Source of the DNA: CAISIP01 sp038326025
GTDB lineage: Bacteria; Pseudomonadota; Gammaproteobacteria; Burkholderiales; Burkholderiaceae_C
Direction of reading: 5' to 3'
Length of the DNA stretch: 15,090 bases
NCBI GenBank assembly: GCA_038326025.1
Contig: JBBQJP010000094.1
Coordinates: forward strand, 1 to 15,090
The translations under genes were made by a program, and so were the position numbers. Each line of letters begins with the position of its first letter. Position 1 is the first letter of the stretch. The notes under the pieces are model-generated. The model saw only the letters and a program-made list of their open reading frames with translations. It was not told where the DNA came from and did no database searches. Below are positions 14,960-15,090 of the stretch, piece by piece.

Positions 14960-15090
14960 GCGATCACCTTGTTCATCTGGGTCGATAGACACACGGTCAA
15001 GAGTCACAGGGGCCTGCACACCGCCGCACCGGCTACACCCTGCGCACAGTAGCAGCGGCCAAGGGCCAAGGCCATGCAAGGCAGCCTGTT

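Noticed and set aside
14946..15088. Minus-strand open frame running in from the right edge, ending 24 bp before the cupin start
   Set aside because: 47 codons with poor third-position GC, several cysteines and no recognisable family; the edge prevents a test, so it is not annotated.
1..15090. CRISPR arrays, insertion sequences, phage genes, riboswitches
   Set aside because: No regularly spaced repeats, transposase or integrase motifs, terminal inverted repeats or recognisable riboswitch folds were seen on either strand.

Overview
This 15.1 kb window is a GC-rich bacterial chromosome segment (roughly two-thirds G+C by eye). It reads as betaproteobacterial, most likely order Burkholderiales. 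The reasons are the family types (DUF1841, a di-haem cytochrome c4, a MoxR/CoxE-type VWA pair, TamA/TamB, a kynurenine-pathway locus) and a chromosomal tRNA-Arg(CCU) with an encoded CCA. I see no insertion sequence, phage gene, CRISPR array or origin.

Layout. Positions 1-296 hold the N-terminal part of a GNAT acetyltransferase on the minus strand, cut by the window edge. Divergent from it is a DUF1841 gene (368-805, +). It converges on a secreted cytochrome c4-like protein (859-1521, -). From 1633 to 10137 five plus-strand genes run close together as a probable operon: a MoxR-family AAA+ ATPase, a RimJ/L-like GNAT acetyltransferase, a VWA/CoxE-like protein, the outer-membrane Omp85 protein TamA and the giant periplasm-spanning protein TamB. 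Spacings are 27, 69 and 4 bp, and tamA/tamB share one base. A tRNA-Arg(CCU) follows at 10231-10305.

The rest is on the minus strand. Kynureninase (10440-11741) starts at GTG. Immediately upstream is a decayed remnant that I recognise as the C-terminal part of kynurenine formamidase (kynB, about 11738-12010), whose reading frame still ends in a GTGA overlap with kynU. Next come an alpha/beta-hydrolase-OsmC fusion protein (12063-13346) carrying an in-frame 21-bp tandem duplication, an EamA-type membrane transporter (13495-14406) and a small cupin protein (14523-14921). The last 169 bases contain no supportable gene.

How they work together. The MoxR ATPase and the VWA protein form a typical chaperone pair for maturing or inserting partner proteins. 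Here they are physically joined to the TamA-TamB module, which links inner and outer membrane and serves outer-membrane protein insertion and phospholipid supply. The cytochrome c4 delivers electrons in the periplasm. KynU is one step of tryptophan breakdown or anthranilate formation, but the local formamidase for the preceding step is broken. The most noteworthy points are the kynB relic, the moxR-GNAT-VWA-tamA-tamB linkage and the heptad duplication in the hydrolase-OsmC fusion. None of them clearly amounts to a new biological system.
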